A stretch of DNA of 64,000 nucleotides from Planctomycetota bacterium (GTDB lineage Bacteria > Planctomycetota > UBA1135 > JACQFD01), in assembly GCA_016792805.1 (NCBI GenBank), contig JAEUHX010000032.1, forward strand, positions 28,608 to 92,607. The letters run 5' to 3'. A program made the position numbers and the translations under genes. The number at the start of each line of letters is the position of its first letter. The stretch's first letter is position 1. The notes beneath the pieces were generated by a model. That model was not told where the DNA came from. It saw nothing but the letters and a program-made list of their open reading frames with translations, and did not search any database. Below are positions 44,254-53,140 of this stretch, one piece after another.

Positions 44254-45037
44254 CAGGGCGCGCACCTCGGACACGATCCTCGACGCCCACCTCGATCTTA
44301 CAGAACGGGCCGACGGCGCCGACACCTCGACGCCGCCGGAGCCCCTCACTGTATGGCGCCCGATTGCACTCGCACTTCTGGCCCTCGGATGCGTGGCGCT
44401 CTTCTCGTTCACTTCGCTCGGAGAACGCTTCAGCCTGTCCCACGCGCAGGAACTCGTGGAGCAAATCCGAGCGCAGGGTGCCGCGGCACCAATCGTATTC
44501 ACGGGCGCAGGAGCTCTCGCGGTCGCTCTCGGAGTCCCGCGCACCGTCCCATGCTGCGTCGGCGGAGCGCTCTTCGGATTCTGGGGCGGCAGCGTCCTGA
44601 GCGTTCTGAGCTCACTCCTCGGATCGGCGGCGACCTTCCTGGTCGGGCGCCAGCTTGGCCGCGAATTTGTGGAGAATCGGGTTCGCTCCAAGTTTCGGCG
44701 GCTCGACTCACTATTCCGATTTGTAAAGATCCACGGCGTGAGCGCCTGTGCCTTTCTGCGGCTTGTTCCTGTCGGGCATTGCTTCTCGCTCAACCTCATC
44801 CTGAGCGTCAGCCCGATCTCCTTCGGCGCATTCCTCGCCGGCAGCGCAATCGGCTTCCTTCCGCAGTCAATGGCCTGCGCATGGATGGGGACGGCCGTGC
44901 ACGGAGAGAGTGGAATTCGTATCGCCACGGGAATTGCGCTTCTCACCGCGTTGAGCATTGCGGGCTGGTGGTGGATGCGGCGTCTGCGAAGAAATCGAGC
45001 CTCAGATTCTTCGCCGGGCGGTTCCAGGATTCCGTGA
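44243..45037 (+). CDS. TVP38/TMEM64 (VTT) family membrane protein
   Basis: 264 residues from TTG 44243, inside the end of the GT2 gene; the frame extends further up but then would be internal to that gene. Six or so hydrophobic segments. Hallmarks are GVPRTVPCCVGGALFGFWGG near 117 and FLRLVPVGHCFSLNLILS near 177, the re-entrant VTT signature, with FGAFLAGSAIGFLPQS near 200. Related DedA/VTT proteins are lipid scramblases or undecaprenyl-phosphate flippases. Its position beside GT2 and GT39 fits such a role. The 3' end overlaps the convergent comEC by 95 bp. Confidence 0.8.
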   Translation: MEPDRARTSDTILDAHLDLTERADGADTSTPPEPLTVWRPIALALLALGCVALFSFTSLGERFSLSHAQELVEQIRAQGAAAPIVFTGAGALAVALGVPRTVPCCVGGALFGFWGGSVLSVLSSLLGSAATFLVGRQLGREFVENRVRSKFRRLDSLFRFVKIHGVSACAFLRLVPVGHCFSLNLILSVSPISFGAFLAGSAIGFLPQSMACAWMGTAVHGESGIRIATGIALLTALSIAGWWWMRRLRRNRASDSSPGGSRIP

Positions 45038-47480
45038 CAGTCACCTTTCCATTCTGTTGAATCGAGATGCGAAGGGTCCCGGATTCTGCGGTCGAAAAAA
45101 GTGGGACCCCTCGAGACTCGGCTGCACTTCGCGCCGAAGCAAGACCGTAGCGCACACCGTTCGAGACGAGTGCAATCGACGGCGCGCACACATCCAGAAA
45201 GCGCTCGATCTGCCCATTGTCGAGCCCATGGTGTGGGAGCAGTGCCACATCGGACCGGATCGGCGCACCGCTTCGAATCCACTCTTCAACGCCAGAAGAT
45301 TCGAGGTCGCCGGGCAATAGGAGGGCTCTGCCCGCGAACTCGACGCGGGCGACAATGCTCTGATTATTGGTATCCCCAGAGGCTGCACCGCCCACGGCAT
45401 GCCACTCGGTAAGTGCACCAGCTCGCTCGAAGCGCCAGGGCCCTGCCGGGGCGAGCTGCATCAAAGGGATCATTTCCTCTCGGGGCGGCGCGCGTCGCCC
45501 GAGCCAGATCCGCGCGGGTATTCGTTGCAACAGATCCTCGAGCGCATTGCCGTGGTCGGCATCGCGGTGGCTCTGCCCGGCGAGCGAGAGAGCCCGGACG
45601 CCCTGACCGCGCAGGGCTCGCGCGATGCGGCGGCCGAGCCGGCGGCTGCCCTCTCGTGAGCCCGCATCCCACACAATGGCCGAGCCATCCGGAAGAGTGA
45701 TTGCCGCTGCCTGGCCGTGCCCGACGGCGAAGAGCCGGAGTTCCACGCATCCGACCGGCGGCGCCGGTTCCAGCAGCCAGGCGCACGGGGCGACGACGGC
45801 GAGCCCAAGCGCCCAACGCGGCCGCCCGGCGAGAGCCGTGGCAGCCGCGATCGACAGGAGACCCACAAAAATCGGGGGCTCACGAATCACCCAAGGTGTC
45901 GCTGGGAGTTTGTCGGCCACTTGCACACACCACATTTCCAGCGAGGCAAGACCGGAAAAGGCCTGAGCTCCCGCATCGCCCGCCACTCCGGGCAGAGTTG
46001 CAGCCAGGCCCGAGAGCACAAGAGGCGGCACCAAGGCGCCGAGAGCTGGCGCCAGTAGCGCCGCCGCCGGCGTCACCTGGTCAAAGTGATGGCATGTGAC
46101 CCCGGCGGTCGAGAGCCCCGCGACGAGCGTCGCCGCTGCTCCCACTCGCACACTGCGTCCGAAGACCGCAAATCGCGCCGGCAGCCGGATGGGAGTGCGA
46201 GCCAGAGTTCTCTCCGTTGAGCGCAGCCAAAGCACAAATCCCAGCACGGCTGCATAAGAGAGTTGGAAGGAGGCTCCCCGAGGAGAGAGCGGTGAGATCA
46301 GTGTTTCCATGGTCGCGGCTGAGGCCAGCGCGATGCCCGACGAGGCGCGCCGAAATCGTCCGCGCGCCACGAACGCGAGCCATGCGCAGGCCACTCCTCG
46401 GAACACCGGGGAGCCAAATCCAGCGAGGTTCCCATACAAAAAAATACCGCCCAGAAGAATGAAGGCTCTCATCCGGCGCGAGTGCATTGATCGTGTGAGC
46501 ACGCCAAGACCTGCAGCGACGAGCGCCACGTTCATCCCTGAGATCGCGAGGTAGGGGAGCGCACCCGTGGCTGCATGCGCTTCCAGCAGGCGAGGCTCCG
46601 CGTAGTCATAAATCCCGAGCACGACGGCGGCGGCGAGCGCCAGCGCCTCACCCTCCAGCCGGTCGCGAAGCATCGCGAGCGCCGCTTCTCGCATGGAGTC
46701 AACCAAGGAGCTGGCTCCGAATCGCGCGCCAAGGATTTCGACGGCCCCTTCCGAAGTTCGCATCGTCCCGCACGCTCCGAGGTCGAGCAGCGAGAGGGCT
46801 GCACTGGGCCCTCCCGGATCTCCGCTCGGCCGAGGCGCGCTCAGCAGTCCGGTGATTCGAACTTTTGTGCCGGCAAACCGCCCGCTCCATACGCCGGCCC
46901 CGCGCACGAGCACCGTACCACGCGCGCGAACACTTCTCTGGAGCGCCCAGCCGTCGCGAACTTCAAGAAAAGTGGTGTTCGCCGCCGGCACGACTTCGGG
47001 CAGCACGGCCAGCGCGATCACTTCGACGCGTAGTCGCGTTTCGAATGGCTCGCCACCTGCGCCGCCGCCGAACTCCTTGGGGACGCCCGGCGTCGGAAGC
47101 CCGGCGACGTATCCTTCGAGCGTGACCAGGAGAGGGCGCCCTGACGAGCGCGACAGCTCCAGCGCTCGAGCCAGCCCGCCCGCGGGAAGCGCTGCCACAC
47201 GCGCCGTCGCAACTCCCACAGATCCGCCAACTCCCGCGAGCATCGTGAGTGCGAGCGGGCCGATCCACGGGAAGGAATCGGTGAAACTGCCGAACGCGCC
47301 TCCGGCGACGCAGGCAACGACGAGCCCTGCCACAATCACAGACAGCCCCGCGATCCATGGCGCAGGCACAAGCTCCTCGAATGCTGCGAGGCTCCCTCCC
47401 ACGAGACCGACCGCCACCCACACGACTGCAGGAATGGGCCGCGCGCGTGCATCGGGGAACGGGCGGGCGGGAGGAATCAA
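44943..47480 (-). CDS. comEC: ComEC/Rec2 DNA uptake channel
   Basis: 845 residues starting at TTG 47480 with GGAG about 7 nt before it. The N-terminal membrane segments precede an OB-like DUF4131 region; the competence domain shows PYLAISGMNVALVAAGLG near 310 (the LxISGxHV-type block), about ten helices follow, and the C-terminal MBL-like domain has QSHRDADHGN near 640, LPGDLES and LLPHHGLDNG. ComEC carries single-stranded DNA over the inner membrane during transformation, and the MBL part degrades the other strand. Divergent from coaD (79-bp spacer). With comM, a DNA-uptake pathway is likely. Confidence 0.9.
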   Translation of the reverse strand: MIPPARPFPDARARPIPAVVWVAVGLVGGSLAAFEELVPAPWIAGLSVIVAGLVVACVAGGAFGSFTDSFPWIGPLALTMLAGVGGSVGVATARVAALPAGGLARALELSRSSGRPLLVTLEGYVAGLPTPGVPKEFGGGAGGEPFETRLRVEVIALAVLPEVVPAANTTFLEVRDGWALQRSVRARGTVLVRGAGVWSGRFAGTKVRITGLLSAPRPSGDPGGPSAALSLLDLGACGTMRTSEGAVEILGARFGASSLVDSMREAALAMLRDRLEGEALALAAAVVLGIYDYAEPRLLEAHAATGALPYLAISGMNVALVAAGLGVLTRSMHSRRMRAFILLGGIFLYGNLAGFGSPVFRGVACAWLAFVARGRFRRASSGIALASAATMETLISPLSPRGASFQLSYAAVLGFVLWLRSTERTLARTPIRLPARFAVFGRSVRVGAAATLVAGLSTAGVTCHHFDQVTPAAALLAPALGALVPPLVLSGLAATLPGVAGDAGAQAFSGLASLEMWCVQVADKLPATPWVIREPPIFVGLLSIAAATALAGRPRWALGLAVVAPCAWLLEPAPPVGCVELRLFAVGHGQAAAITLPDGSAIVWDAGSREGSRRLGRRIARALRGQGVRALSLAGQSHRDADHGNALEDLLQRIPARIWLGRRAPPREEMIPLMQLAPAGPWRFERAGALTEWHAVGGAASGDTNNQSIVARVEFAGRALLLPGDLESSGVEEWIRSGAPIRSDVALLPHHGLDNGQIERFLDVCAPSIALVSNGVRYGLASARSAAESRGVPLFSTAESGTLRISIQQNGKVTVTESWNRPAKNLRLDFFADAASTTSPQCSTR

Positions 47481-47559
47481 CGGCGGGCTCCATCTCCATG
47501 GCGTTTCCGGCGCCGGAGTCGTCGCACGCGCGTAGCCAGCTCGTGATTACTATCCCTCC

Positions 47560-48090
47560 ATGACCGCCCCTTCGCGCTGCCTCTACCCAGGCAGCTTCGA
47601 CCCGGTGACCTTCGGCCACCTCGATCTCATTCGCCGGGGCATTGCACTTTTCGGGGACCTGACGGTGGCCGTCGCCGTGAATCCGTCGAAGTCGCCCGTT
47701 TTCACACCCGAAGAGCGCGTGGAACTGCTGCGCGATCAACTCCGCGGCGTCGCCACCGTTCAGGTCACGACCTTTCGGGGGCTCGTCGTCGAGTATTGCC
47801 AGCGCAACGGTTTCAACGTGATTCTGCGCGGTCTGCGCACCGTCTCGGACTTCGAGTTCGAATACCAGATGGCGCTCACCAATCGCTCGCTCGCTCCGGG
47901 GATCGAAACCGTATTTGTGATGCCGAACGAGCGTTATTCCTACATCTCGAGCCGGCTCATCAAGGAAGTGCTCGAGGGCGGCGGCGACGTCTCCCATTTC
48001 CTGCCGCGCGAGATTGAGGAGAAGCTCCGGGCGAAGCTTGGGAAGCCAAGGCCTGCGCCGCTCCAGCCGTCTGCGGAGCCGCGCCCGTGA
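47560..48090 (+). CDS. coaD: Pantetheine-phosphate adenylyltransferase
   Basis: 176 residues; the family is usually about 160. PGSFDPVTFGHLDLIRR is the nucleotidyl-transferase signature with the HxGH-like TFGHLD, and YSYISSRLIKEV near 127 is the ISSTxVRE-like block. It makes dephospho-CoA from ATP and 4'-phosphopantetheine in the cytoplasm. The extra C-terminal 15 residues are Pro/Ala-rich. Its stop overlaps the GTG of the RidA gene, so the pair is coupled. Confidence 0.95.
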   Translation: MTAPSRCLYPGSFDPVTFGHLDLIRRGIALFGDLTVAVAVNPSKSPVFTPEERVELLRDQLRGVATVQVTTFRGLVVEYCQRNGFNVILRGLRTVSDFEFEYQMALTNRSLAPGIETVFVMPNERYSYISSRLIKEVLEGGGDVSHFLPREIEEKLRAKLGKPRPAPLQPSAEPRP

Positions 48091-48587
48091 GGCTCGGGCA
48101 GCCCGCGAGGAGGGCCTGGCGCGCCGTCGCCGTCGTGACACTTGTATTGAGTCACATTTCCTGTTCCGCTCCCTCGGTCGCCGATGGGCGACCCGACCCC
48201 ATGGCAAAAACTGTGATCTCCACGTCCGATGCGCCGAAGGCGATCGGTCCCTACTCCCAAGCCGTAGAAATGGATGGCTGGGTCTTCTGCTCCGGGCAGA
48301 TTGCGCTCGATCCGGCGACCGGCGAACTTCTCGCCGGCGACGTGCGCGCTCAAACGCGACGCGTGCTCGAGAACCTGAAGGGAGTGCTCGCTGCTGCAGG
48401 CTGCGGCTTCCAGGACGTCGTAAAGACCACGGTCTTCCTCGCAAACCTCGACGACTTCTCGGCCATGAATGAGGTCTATGGCAGCTACTTCACTGCCAAC
48501 CCGCCCGCCCGTGCGACGGTTCAGGCGGCACGACTCCCGCGCAATGCGCAGGTCGAGATCGAGGTCATTGCGCGCAGGCCCCGATAG
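48087..48587 (+). CDS. RidA family protein with a leader
   Basis: 166 residues from GTG 48087, which overlaps the coaD stop (GTGA) and has GGAG 8 nt before it. RidA enzymes hydrolyse reactive enamines or imines. Hallmarks are AIGPYSQAV near 51, GQIALDPATGEL near 70, QTRRVLENLKGVLAAAG near 87 and PPARATVQAARLP near 138, including the ligand Arg. An internal ATG at 48201 would give a normal cytoplasmic RidA, but it has no ribosome-binding site. The longer form starts with a signal-like leader (AVAVVTLVLSHISCSA), so the protein may be exported. Confidence 0.8.
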   Translation: MRLGQPARRAWRAVAVVTLVLSHISCSAPSVADGRPDPMAKTVISTSDAPKAIGPYSQAVEMDGWVFCSGQIALDPATGELLAGDVRAQTRRVLENLKGVLAAAGCGFQDVVKTTVFLANLDDFSAMNEVYGSYFTANPPARATVQAARLPRNAQVEIEVIARRPR

Positions 48588-48639
48588 CTGAGAACCAAGT
48601 TCTCGATCTTCCAACCCCTGCGCCCGCCGCTGCGCTCGC

Positions 48640-49491
48640 ATGCCTCCATCTCCACCCGCGGTTGAGCTTCCGATCCCGGACGGCCTTCCGCGCAACGAAC
48701 CGGGGCTCCCAGTCCCAGACCAGCTCCCACCGATCGAGCTGGCTCCCTTCGCCGCCGACCTCGGAGTCGCACTGGCGGGACCGATTCGCTCCGTCGATCC
48801 GGCGGTCTTCTTCCGGCGCATGGCGCCCGACTGCATGGCCTTCTCCTGCGGCGAGATCGCCCAAGGGCGGATCCACCTCGACGCCTGCTGCCAATACGGC
48901 GCCGATGCTGACCTGGGGGAGCGCGATCGGATCCTCGAGCAGCACGGGCGGTTGACGCCGCTGCTCGACCCGGAGCGGCGCGCAGAACCCTGGTTCCTTG
49001 ATGAGTTCACGCCCGATCCGGAGTTCCCAAGCGGCGGAAGCGTTCGAACCAACGTCGTCCGCGGAGCCTGCATCTTCCTGGGTCATCGGTCCTTCGCGGG
49101 GACATGGGGCGCTCGAGGCTGCGCCCTCCATGGCTATGCGCTCCGGCAGGGGCTCTCGCCCGTGCGCCTAAAGCCCCACGTCTGCTCCCTCTTTCCGCTG
49201 ACCTACGCCGAGGGCGTCCTCTGTTTCTCTGCCGACTACCAGGACTACAGCTGTAGCCACGCGGGAAGCCGGGCCTATCGGCTTCAGCGGGCGATCCTCG
49301 AGGAACTCTTCGGGGCACCGCTCGTTGCCGTTCTCGACCGCGTCGAGACCCGACTGCTCGAGGCTCCACGCGTCCCGCGCGACGGCCTTCCCTCTGGGGA
49401 CGCTCTCCGCGTCCTCTGGAGGGACCCCGGCTCAGACCACCCAAGGCCAAGCCACGAAGAAAGCCACGGCTCGGCTACCGCCAAACGCTAG
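48640..49491 (+). CDS. Cysteine-rich DUF3109-like protein
   Basis: 283 residues, soluble. Cysteines lie at the pattern DCMAFSCG, HLDACCQYGAD, RGACIFLG, GCALHGYA, HVCSLFPL and SCSHAG, recalling YkgJ/DUF3109 cysteine clusters proposed to bind zinc or iron. The N-terminal 50 residues are Pro-rich and not conserved in style. Function unknown. It sits between ridA (52-bp gap) and the E1 alpha gene on the same strand. Confidence 0.6.
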   Translation: MPPSPPAVELPIPDGLPRNEPGLPVPDQLPPIELAPFAADLGVALAGPIRSVDPAVFFRRMAPDCMAFSCGEIAQGRIHLDACCQYGADADLGERDRILEQHGRLTPLLDPERRAEPWFLDEFTPDPEFPSGGSVRTNVVRGACIFLGHRSFAGTWGARGCALHGYALRQGLSPVRLKPHVCSLFPLTYAEGVLCFSADYQDYSCSHAGSRAYRLQRAILEELFGAPLVAVLDRVETRLLEAPRVPRDGLPSGDALRVLWRDPGSDHPRPSHEESHGSATAKR

Positions 49492-49565
49492 CATCCACCG
49501 TTTCCATGAGGTTCGTCAGGTCCGTCACGACCTGCGCCGACCTCTCCGTCCACAGGTTCCATTGG

Positions 49566-50600
49566 ATGACTCAGGTTCAGGAAGTTCCGCAATCGGGGCG
49601 CCTCTCCCCGGCGATGCAGCTCCGCATCCACGAGCTGATGGTGAAATCGCGCGCCGCTGAGGAGCGCTGCATCCAGATGTCGAAGGCCGGCGACGGCTGG
49701 TTCTGGATCGGCGCGCCGGGCGAAGAGGCGCTTGGGGTGCCGCTCGGCCTCCAGGTGAAGAAGGGGGAAGGGCTCGACCACGATTTCCTTCACCTGCACT
49801 ACCGCAGCTCGCCCATTGCGATCGCCATGGGGCTTGAGCCGATCGACATCATTCGGCAGATGGGCGCGAAGGCGACCGACCCGTTCTCCCGCGGGCGCAA
49901 CTTCGTGAACCACTACGCGGTGCGTCGTTGGAACATCGTTCCGATGGCGCCGACGATCGAGACGCAGTTCTCGATCGCCGTCGGCACGGGCATCGCCCAG
50001 CGTCGCCACGGCGGTACCGGCATCACGATCGTGAACGGCGGCGACGGCGGGACCCACGAGGGTGATTTCGCGACCTGCTTGCTCTGGTCGATTCGCCCCG
50101 GCCAGGAGCTGCCGATCCTGATGATCACCGCGAACAACAGCTTCGCGATCTCGACGCCGGCCTGCACGCAGCACGGCGTGTCGATTGCGCAACGCGTGAA
50201 GGGCTACGGCATTCCGACGCTTTCGATCGACGGCAACGATGTGCACCAGAGCTGGAAGGCGATCGCCGAGGGCATGGCCTACGTCCGCGAGAAGCGAAAG
50301 CCCTTCTTCATCGAGGCCAAGGTCTCGCGTCTCCACGGCCACTCGTCGTCGAGCGGAGCGAACCGCGTGAACGAGGAAGACCCGATCACGCGATTTGAGC
50401 AGTCGCTGATCAAGGGCGACGTCGCGACGCGCGCCGAGCTCGACATCGTGTGGTCGCGCTACCGCGAAGAGATGGCCGACGCGTACGAGCAGGTGAAGCG
50501 CGAGCCCTATCCCGACCCGTCGGATGTGGAACGTTACATGTACGCCGAGCCCAAGGAGAATTATTACAACCCGAAGCCGCGCAACGGCTTCGCGGAGTAA
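49566..50600 (+). CDS. 2-oxoacid dehydrogenase E1 component, alpha subunit
   Basis: 344 residues from ATG 49566; an earlier in-frame ATG at 49506 adds an unlikely leader. It is the thiamine-diphosphate E1 alpha chain of a pyruvate, branched-chain or acetoin-type dehydrogenase: GGDGGTHEGDFATC near 158 is the GDG start of the ThDP motif and ITANNSFAIS near 187 its Asn end; KVSRLHGHSSSSGAN near 247 is the phosphorylation-loop region. It pairs with the E1 beta gene 12 bp downstream. No E2 or E3 gene is in the window, so the complex is not specified. Confidence 0.88.
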   Translation: MTQVQEVPQSGRLSPAMQLRIHELMVKSRAAEERCIQMSKAGDGWFWIGAPGEEALGVPLGLQVKKGEGLDHDFLHLHYRSSPIAIAMGLEPIDIIRQMGAKATDPFSRGRNFVNHYAVRRWNIVPMAPTIETQFSIAVGTGIAQRRHGGTGITIVNGGDGGTHEGDFATCLLWSIRPGQELPILMITANNSFAISTPACTQHGVSIAQRVKGYGIPTLSIDGNDVHQSWKAIAEGMAYVREKRKPFFIEAKVSRLHGHSSSSGANRVNEEDPITRFEQSLIKGDVATRAELDIVWSRYREEMADAYEQVKREPYPDPSDVERYMYAEPKENYYNPKPRNGFAE

Positions 50601-50612
50601 GGAGGCGCTCCC

Positions 50613-51668
50613 ATGGCAACGATGGCACAGGCAATTCGCATGGCGCTGGCCTATGGCGAGCAGCACCTTGGCGTCACCGATATTTTTGGTGAGGACGTCG
50701 GCCCGCCGCTGGGCGGAGTGTTTACTTGTACACAAGGGCTTCGCACGGCGTGGAACTCGCCGCTCGACGAGCGCGGTATCGTCGGTGCCGCTCTTGGATT
50801 GGCTCTCGCCGGGCAGAAGCCCGTCGCGGAGATTCAATTCTCCGATTACATCTTCAACGCGATCGATCTGATGAAACTCGCCGCCAACTCCACCTGGAGC
50901 TCCGGCGGGGAGTTCACAGTTCCGCTCGTGCTGATGACGACGGTCGGCTCCGGCGTCCACGGGTCGATCTATCACTCCCACTCCTTCGATGCGTTCGCGA
51001 CGCACCTGCCAGGCTGGAAGGTGGTGATCCCGTCGAACCCGCTCGATGCCTACGGGCTCATGATTGCCTCCCTCAAGGATGGCAATCCGGTGATGTATCT
51101 GGAGCCGAAGTGTCTCCTGCGCACCAAGGGGCTCGAACGGATTCCGGGAGAGCCGGCCGACGAGCGCGAGCTGCGCGATCGCATCGATGCGCCGCTCGGC
51201 GACCGAAGCCAGTGGAAGCCGCGGTGGCCCGCGCTGCTTGAGTATGAAGTGCCGCTCGGCAAGGCGAAGCTCTGCCGCGAGGGCACGAGCGCAACGGTGG
51301 TGAGCTACGGCCGCACGCTTCCGCTTTGTGTGGAAGCAGCCGATCAGCTCGCCGCCGAAGGGATGCGGTTCGACGTGCTCGACCTCCGCTCGCTCATGCC
51401 GTACGACTGGGCGGCGATCTCGGCCTCGATCCGCAAGACGGGTCGCGTCCTTTTTGTGAACGAGGACACGGAAGTTACCAATTTCGGCGAGCACCTTCTG
51501 CGCCGAACGATCGACGAGTTCTTCTACGAACTGGCCGTTCGGCCGCGGCTGCTGGCGGGGCGCAACGTGCCGGGTATCGGCATGGCGCCCACGCTGGAGG
51601 ACGCGTCGGTTCCTCAAAGCGCCAACATCCTCGCGGCGATGCGCGAGATCGCGATCGAGCCGGCCTGA
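50613..51668 (+). CDS. 2-oxoacid dehydrogenase E1 component, beta subunit
   Basis: 351 residues with GGAGG 7 nt before the ATG. E1 beta features: FGEDVGPPLGGVF near 25, PLDERGIVGAALGLALAG near 50 with the catalytic Glu region, AEIQFSDYIFNAIDL near 72, and VVIPSNPLDAYGLM near 137. C-terminal transketolase domain: VVSYGRTLP near 232 and LDLRSLMPYDW near 259. With E1 alpha it forms the alpha2-beta2 decarboxylase that loads E2. A strong terminator follows. Confidence 0.9.
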   Translation: MATMAQAIRMALAYGEQHLGVTDIFGEDVGPPLGGVFTCTQGLRTAWNSPLDERGIVGAALGLALAGQKPVAEIQFSDYIFNAIDLMKLAANSTWSSGGEFTVPLVLMTTVGSGVHGSIYHSHSFDAFATHLPGWKVVIPSNPLDAYGLMIASLKDGNPVMYLEPKCLLRTKGLERIPGEPADERELRDRIDAPLGDRSQWKPRWPALLEYEVPLGKAKLCREGTSATVVSYGRTLPLCVEAADQLAAEGMRFDVLDLRSLMPYDWAAISASIRKTGRVLFVNEDTEVTNFGEHLLRRTIDEFFYELAVRPRLLAGRNVPGIGMAPTLEDASVPQSANILAAMREIAIEPA

Positions 51669-51716
51669 GTTCGCCGGACACGGTCGCCGTCAGGCGAAGC
51701 AATTTGGTGGAACGGG

Positions 51717-51748
51717 AAAGCGCCGGAGAAATCCGGCGCTTTCTTTTA
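51717..51748 (+). terminator. Rho-independent terminator
   Basis: Perfect 11-bp stem AAAGCGCCGGA/TCCGGCGCTTT with a GAAA tetraloop, then a T-rich tract. It ends the E1 alpha/beta transcript just before the convergent small gene. Confidence 0.92.
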
Positions 51749-51764
51749 TGGCTGTAACTTCTTG

Positions 51765-52166
51765 TTACTGGGGAGGAGTGAGCACTCCGGGCTCGAAGTG
51801 TGAGAGCCCGACGGCCTTCTGATCGAGAAGCACATTTCCGTCGAAGAGAAGGAGCGACTCCAGAGTGAGACCCGCGTCGAGCTCGAGGGCGCCCGCGAAC
51901 TCACCGTAGGAGTTGGATCGAACTTCGGGTCCCGGGACCATCACTCGAGCGCGGCCGCTCCAGAGCACCTGAGCGAGCTGGGCATTGGAATTCGGGGTCA
52001 GTGTGCCGGTGACGAGAATCTGAGCGGCTCCAGTCTCCTCCGAGATCCCGACGACTTGGGCTCGGAGAATCTCTCCCTCAAGGCTTGCGGAGAAGCGTCG
52101 CTCGGCTTGAACCAGCGGGGCGGCGGCGAGGACGAGAAGGGCGGCAATGTGGTACGAGCGCATCAT
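51765..52166 (-). CDS. Small secreted protein of unknown function
   Basis: 133 residues. GGAGG sits 8 nt before the ATG at 52166, so this start is preferred over an in-frame TTG at 52181. The leader RSYHIAALLVLAAAPLVQA is a signal peptide with cleavage after VQA. The mature 110 residues are mostly beta-strand in pattern (EGEILRAQVVGISE, AQILVTGTLTPNSN, LTLESLLLFDGNVLLDQ). No family recognised. Lies between the E1 pair and the first peptide importer. Confidence 0.65.
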   Translation of the reverse strand: MMRSYHIAALLVLAAAPLVQAERRFSASLEGEILRAQVVGISEETGAAQILVTGTLTPNSNAQLAQVLWSGRARVMVPGPEVRSNSYGEFAGALELDAGLTLESLLLFDGNVLLDQKAVGLSHFEPGVLTPPQ

Positions 52167-52297
52167 GGCTTTAGCCTCCAACAGTTGGGGTTGGGTGGCA
52201 GGAAGCTGGCGTCGTGGGCGTTCGGCGGTCGAGGGATTCCTTGGCCGTAGGGCGCGCGGGCGTCGTGGATCCTGTCGTGCGGGTTTTCTGTGCGGTC

Positions 52298-52317
52298 AGC
52301 GTGATGTTCGTCACGCT
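52298..52317 (-). terminator. Hairpin downstream of the first importer operon
   Basis: A perfect 7-bp stem AGCGTGA/TCACGCT with a 6-nt loop, about 30 nt past the stop of the ATPase gene ending at 52349. No T-run in the minus-strand direction; it could be a weak terminator. Confidence 0.35.
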
Positions 52318-52348
52318 CGACAAGCTGTAGGAACGCGCCGCGACGAGG

Positions 52349-53140
52349 TTACAGCACAGAATTTTTTGGGGCCGTCACGGGCGCGGCCGGGAACGCGGCC
52401 AGAAGCCGGCGCGCCGTTTGCGACTGCGGTGCCGCCAAGAGCGCCTCAAAGGGTGCTTCTTCGGCGATGCGGCCGCCGTCGAGCACGAGCGCGCGCTCAC
52501 AGAGCACGCGGGCCGAGGGAAGGTCGTGCGTGACGAGCAGCAGCCCGAGATCCCGAGCTTGTGACAGATCCGCGAGCAGATTCACAATTTGCGCGCGAAC
52601 GCTGACGTCAAGCGCCGAAGTCGGCTCGTCGAGCAAAAGTAACTTTGGGTCGGGAGCGAGAGCGCGAGCGATGGCGGCGCGCTGGCGCTGTCCGCCGGAG
52701 AGCTCGTGGGGGAAGCGCGCGCCGAGGCTCGGGTCGAGGCCGACGTCGCGCAGGAGGCGCTCCACGCGATCGGCTCGCTCGGCGCCGCGTATCTGTGGGA
52801 TCGGTTCGGCGACGCTCGCCGCGATAGTCCACCGTGGATCGAGTGACGCATCGGGGTCTTGGAAAACCATCTGCATGCCGAGGCGCGCTTGCGCGAGCGC
52901 CCGGCCGCGTAGCGGGATAAGCTCGGTGCCTTGGAATCGGATGGAGCCGCTCGTTGCGGGAATGAGCCCGGCGATGGTGCGCAGAAGTGTTGTCTTTCCG
53001 CAGCCCGACTCCCCGAGCACGGCCCATGATTCTTTGCGCTCGAGGCGAAGGCGAACTCGGTCGAGAGCGCGAAGCGGCTCACCGCTTGGGCGCGGTCGAA
53101 TCACACATAGGTTCGTGATCTCGAGGAGCGGAGCGTTCAT
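52349..53140 (-). CDS. Oligopeptide ABC transporter ATPase (DppF-like), importer 1
   Basis: 263 residues. Walker A GESGCGKTT near 44, signature LSGGQRQR near 146, Walker B LLLLDEPTSALD near 165, switch His in LLVTHDL. The ATG overlaps the upstream stop (ATGA). It lacks the cysteine-rich C-terminal extension found in its partner. Last gene of the five-gene importer 1 operon. Confidence 0.9.
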   Translation of the reverse strand: MNAPLLEITNLCVIRPRPSGEPLRALDRVRLRLERKESWAVLGESGCGKTTLLRTIAGLIPATSGSIRFQGTELIPLRGRALAQARLGMQMVFQDPDASLDPRWTIAASVAEPIPQIRGAERADRVERLLRDVGLDPSLGARFPHELSGGQRQRAAIARALAPDPKLLLLDEPTSALDVSVRAQIVNLLADLSQARDLGLLLVTHDLPSARVLCERALVLDGGRIAEEAPFEALLAAPQSQTARRLLAAFPAAPVTAPKNSVL

